A stretch of 7,948 bases of DNA, taken from contig JAHKBC010000341.1 of assembly GCA_018825725.1 (NCBI GenBank), forward strand, positions 1 through 7,948. The letters run 5' to 3'. The translations under genes were made by a program, and so were the position numbers. This document shows, in pieces, positions 5,355 to 7,948 of the stretch. This DNA is from Candidatus Omnitrophota bacterium (GTDB taxonomy: Bacteria > Omnitrophota > Gorgyraeia > Gygaellales > Profunditerraquicolaceae). The stretch's first letter is position 1. Every line of letters starts with the position of its first letter. The notes beneath the pieces are model-generated. The model was not told the origin of the DNA. It did no database searches and worked only from the letters and a program-made list of their open reading frames with translations.

Positions 5355-6620
5355 TTACCTTAATTCTAGTAGCTGAATCAACTTATCTTCATCTTTAACC
5401 GGGCCGATTAAAGCCAAATTAATATTTTCTTCTTTGAATATCAACCTGCCAACTTCCTTCAAATTCTCAACCTTGGTCTTGGCTACCTGTTTAATAATAT
5501 CGGCAAGCGTGTATATTCTTTTAAGCATGCTTTCGCTTTCGCCTATCCAGAGCATGTTATCCATGGTATCCTCGAGGCTTAACATAAGCTGTCCGAGCAT
5601 AAATTTCTTGGCTCGAGAGAATTCATCGCTGAGGACGTTTTTTTGCGTAATCTTGCCCAATTCCTTAAGAATCAATACCAGGCAATCCTGGACTTTATTG
5701 TTATCCATTCCGGCATGCACGACAAATGCCCCGGTATCTTGGAAACGCTTCAATTGCGTTCCTATTTCATAAGCCAAACCCCTCTTCTCTCTTATTTCAT
5801 TAAAAAGGCGGCTGGACATATTTGCTCCCAGTATAATATGCAGCAACATAAGCGCATATCTCAAAGGGTGCTCCCGCTTCAAAGCAGTAAACCCCAAGGC
5901 AATATGTGTCTGCTCGGTATCTTTATACATCAATTTTGCCTGCGGTTTCTTTTGGCTGGAAAAAGGAGGCAAATAAGTAGCAGGCTTCTCCTTTATTCTT
6001 TTGTCGAATCTTTTTTCTATTTCAGCGACGAGCTTTGCATGCTCCAGATTTCCGGCTGCGCTCACCACAATATTAGAGGCATTATAATAATTAGTTTTAT
6101 AAGAATAAAGGTCATTCCTTTGTATGCGCCTGACTGACTCTAAACTGCCGGCTATACTCATACCTAAAGGATGATTGGGCCAGAGCAGCTCATCCAAAAG
6201 CTCATGCACGTAACTCTGGGGTAAATCCTTATACATCTTGATCTCTTCCAGGATTACTGTCCTTTCTTTTTCAACATCTTCGCTGAGAATAAGAGGATTA
6301 TTCACCATATCCGCCAGGATATCCAGCGCGGCAACAAGGCTATCTGCCGGAATCTTCACCAGGTAACAGGTCAATTCTTCGGAGGTAAAACCGTTCAAAG
6401 CCCCGCCTACCCCTTCGACAGATTCCTTAATCTGGCGGCAAGAATAATGAATGCTTCCTTTAAACAATAGATGCTCTAAGAAATGACTTATGCCTTTAAA
6501 TTCACTAGATTCATATCTGCCACCGGCTTTAATCCAGATACCCAGGGCTGCCGATTGCCTGGCTGGCATATTATGAGTTACTACCTTTAAACCATTATCT
6601 AAAACTGTTTTTTTATGCAT
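5355..6620 (-). CDS. M16 family zinc metallopeptidase (pitrilysin / processing-peptidase-like, M16B)
   Basis: The 421-residue protein is the usual size for a single-chain bacterial M16B peptidase. The inverted zinc motif HxxEH is intact as HFLEH (46-50): His46 and His50 bind zinc and Glu49 is the catalytic base. The third ligand is Glu125 or Glu126 in VILEEIKMYKD (122-132). The N-terminal strand LDNGLKVVTHNMP and the segment GGALNGFTSEELTCYLVKI (72-90) are standard for the active half. The C-terminal inactive half carries RLFNEIREKRGLAYEI (271-286), the substrate-binding Arg/Tyr motif. No signal peptide or membrane segment is evident, so a cytoplasmic enzyme is expected. It probably degrades or trims peptides, as in the YmxG/PqqL-like and MPP-related groups. 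It begins 46 bp after trpA and is nearly contiguous with the CNNM gene. No good Shine-Dalgarno precedes ATG 6618-6620, and the exact substrate cannot be inferred. Confidence 0.94.
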   Translation of the reverse strand: MHKKTVLDNGLKVVTHNMPARQSAALGIWIKAGGRYESSEFKGISHFLEHLLFKGSIHYSCRQIKESVEGVGGALNGFTSEELTCYLVKIPADSLVAALDILADMVNNPLILSEDVEKERTVILEEIKMYKDLPQSYVHELLDELLWPNHPLGMSIAGSLESVRRIQRNDLYSYKTNYYNASNIVVSAAGNLEHAKLVAEIEKRFDKRIKEKPATYLPPFSSQKKPQAKLMYKDTEQTHIALGFTALKREHPLRYALMLLHIILGANMSSRLFNEIREKRGLAYEIGTQLKRFQDTGAFVVHAGMDNNKVQDCLVLILKELGKITQKNVLSDEFSRAKKFMLGQLMLSLEDTMDNMLWIGESESMLKRIYTLADIIKQVAKTKVENLKEVGRLIFKEENINLALIGPVKDEDKLIQLLELR

Positions 6621-6666
6621 ATTTTACCAGTATACCTCTTCTATTTGTTAAGGAAAATATCCCCTT

Positions 6667-7455
6667 TCAACTCCCCTTTAAGCTGCTTACAAAACTACTC
6701 ACTCTCTGCGTCACATCGCTACGGCCGATATTCTCCTTGATTTTATGTACAATAGCGCTTCCCACAATAACCCCATCGGCTTTTCTTTGAATCTCCTTAA
6801 CCTGCTTTTTAGTTGAAACGCCAAAACCCACACATACTGGTTTCGTTGTGTATTTTTTAATCCTGCGCAGGTTGGCATTCAAATCCAGGGCTATTTTCTT
6901 GCGCTCGCCAGTGACCCCGGTCAGGCTGACGTAATAAATAAACCCCTGAGCCTGGCGGCTGACATATTCAATACGCGCATTAGAACTTGTGGGGGCTAGA
7001 AAATTAATATTATCTATTCCATACCTATTCAGGTATTTGACCAGCAGCTTTGCTTCCTCCGGGGGAAGATCTGATATAATTACACCGTCGACGCCTGAGC
7101 GGGCAGCCTGTCTGGCAAACTTTTCTTCACCGTAACAAAATACCGGGTTATAATAAGTCATCAAACAAATAGGCATCCTGACCTGCATGCGCACGGATTT
7201 TACCAACTGCAATATCTTAAGTAAACTCACCCCTTTTTTAAGGGCAAAATGTGTTGCCTCTTGGATAATCGGGCCGTCAGCTAAAGGATCGGAAAAAGGA
7301 ACACCTAATTCTATAATATCCACACCAATACGGTCAAATTCCAAGATTAATTCTTTTGTAGTTTTCAGGTCCGGAAACCCGGCAGTTATAAAAGCGATGA
7401 ACGCTTTCTTCTTGGCTTTTCTTAGTTCAATAAATTTATTTTCTATCCTGTTCAT
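6667..7455 (-). CDS. trpA: Tryptophan synthase alpha chain
   Basis: TrpA cleaves indole-3-glycerol phosphate to indole and glyceraldehyde-3-phosphate within the alpha2-beta2 complex with TrpB. Started at ATG 7453-7455 the protein has 262 residues, normal for the family, and numbering coincides with the E. coli enzyme. The catalytic residues are Glu49 ([17 protein letters not shown]) and Asp60, with Tyr175 in [12 protein letters not shown]. Phosphate-binding glycines lie in VGFGVST (209-215) and [10 protein letters not shown] (227-236). The frame stays open upstream to an ATG at 7510-7512, but those extra 19 residues (basic, no family similarity) merely overlap trpB. The chosen ATG overlaps the trpB TGA by four bases (ATGA), the classic trpB-trpA translational coupling, and no Shine-Dalgarno is seen. 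All active-site residues are present, so it should be functional. Confidence 0.97.
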   Translation of the reverse strand: MNRIENKFIELRKAKKKAFIAFITAGFPDLKTTKELILEFDRIGVDIIELGVPFSDPLADGPIIQEATHFALKKGVSLLKILQLVKSVRMQVRMPICLMTYYNPVFCYGEEKFARQAARSGVDGVIISDLPPEEAKLLVKYLNRYGIDNINFLAPTSSNARIEYVSRQAQGFIYYVSLTGVTGERKKIALDLNANLRRIKKYTTKPVCVGFGVSTKKQVKEIQRKADGVIVGSAIVHKIKENIGRSDVTQRVSSFVSSLKGS

Positions 7456-7948
7456 ATTTTTAATTTTTTGGTTACGATGCCCATATCTTTGTCTCCCCGG
7501 CCGGAGAGACAAACCACCACGATAGAGTTCTTTTTTATTTTTCTGCTTAATTCCTTCAAGTAGGCAACAGCGTGCGCCGATTCCAAAGCAGGAATAATTC
7601 CTTCCAGTTGAGAAAGCATTTTAAAACCCCTAAGGGCTTCTATATCTTTGACTGCCGTATAAACAGCCCTGCCGGTTTTTTTGTAATAGGCATGTTCCGG
7701 GCCAACCCCGGGATAATCCAGGCCTGCGGAAATAGAGTGGGTTGATTTTATCTGGCCGTCTCTATCTTCCAAAAGATTGGATTTAAAACCATGCAGTATT
7801 CCCACCCCTCCTCTAACCAGGGTGGCTGCATGCTCTTGGGTTCTAATACCTAAACCTGCGGCTTCAACACCGATAAACTTCACTTTGCTATCTTTATAGA
7901 ACGGATAAAACATACCCATGGCATTGCTGCCTCCGCCGACACATGCCA
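7452..7948 (-). CDS. trpB: Tryptophan synthase beta chain, C-terminal part (5' end outside window)
   Basis: The last 164 residues of TrpB are visible; the frame runs off the right edge. TrpB is the PLP enzyme that condenses indole with L-serine. The fragment opens with [13 protein letters not shown], whose GGGSNA loop holds the PLP phosphate. It continues with VEAAGLG and the [15 protein letters not shown] loop, then [18 protein letters not shown], which contains conserved beta-site residues, ALESAHAV and the C-terminal [10 protein letters not shown], whose Ser contacts the PLP ring nitrogen. The catalytic lysine lies upstream of the window. The ATG at 7917-7919 is internal and not a start. 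The stop TGA (7452-7454) overlaps the trpA start. With trpA this is the end of a trp operon. Confidence 0.97.
   Translation of the reverse strand, partial: ACVGGGSNAMGMFYPFYKDSKVKFIGVEAAGLGIRTQEHAATLVRGGVGILHGFKSNLLEDRDGQIKSTHSISAGLDYPGVGPEHAYYKKTGRAVYTAVKDIEALRGFKMLSQLEGIIPALESAHAVAYLKELSRKIKKNSIVVVCLSGRGDKDMGIVTKKLKI

Noticed and set aside
5643..6137. 164-codon and overlapping 112-codon plus-strand ORFs opposite the M16 peptidase
   Set aside because: They are antisense to a well-supported peptidase, lack family similarity and have no evident ribosome binding site.
6660..6679. Direct repeat TCCCCTTT twice with a 12-bp period at the trpA end
   Set aside because: Two short copies, partly in coding sequence and too far from the next start to act as a ribosome binding site; chance is sufficient.
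7456..7512. Upstream extension of trpA to ATG 7510-7512
   Set aside because: The extra 19 residues overlap trpB and resemble no TrpA N-terminus. The ATGA overlap start gives residue numbering identical to known TrpA active sites.

Overview
The window is an ordinary bacterial chromosomal segment. Almost all of it is coded on the minus strand, and every gene but one can be named with fair to high confidence. Base composition is moderately AT-rich and genes are packed tightly: gaps are mostly under 50 bp, with one 4-bp overlap. No tRNA, rRNA, CRISPR array, transposase or phage gene is visible. The taxon cannot be fixed from sequence alone. The ArgRS with an unusual HIGH-box, the 50-residue DUF5679 zinc-ribbon protein and the general protein character would fit an uncultivated lineage such as Omnitrophota, but that is a low-confidence guess.

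Layout, left to right: the 3' end of rpmB (ribosomal protein L28) is the only plus-strand gene. It runs head-on into recJ with two bases between the stop codons. A minus-strand cluster follows, which in transcription order (right to left) is: DUF5679 zinc-ribbon protein (3904-4056), a short gap with a hairpin, rsfS (3456-3806), argS (1803-3446) and recJ (98-1801). rsfS lacks any ATG/GTG/TTG/CTG start at its N-terminus and appears to begin at AUA behind a good Shine-Dalgarno sequence. The cluster joins ribosome-associated functions (zinc ribbon, ribosomal silencing factor, arginyl-tRNA synthetase) with the single-strand DNA exonuclease RecJ.

Upstream of the zinc-ribbon gene is the only sizeable non-coding stretch, 4057-4321. 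It holds an array of short motifs (consensus about GGATATTTA-CTCC) in strictly alternating orientation, giving stacked inverted repeats with a period of about 76 bp. One inverted repeat brackets the -10 box of the best promoter candidate for the cluster. This is the part of the window least explained by its genes.

Right of that, again transcribed right to left, lies the tail of a tryptophan operon: trpB (partial, runs off the window) and trpA, coupled by an ATGA overlap. These are followed closely by an M16 (pitrilysin/MPP-like) zinc peptidase and a CNNM/CBS membrane protein of the hemolysin C/CorC-like family. The small gaps suggest the last two genes may be read through from trp transcription, though nothing links their functions.

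Most of the region is conventional housekeeping. I see no convincing new multi-gene system. The points worth following are the non-canonical rsfS start, the alternating-motif array with its promoter, and the ArgRS signature change.
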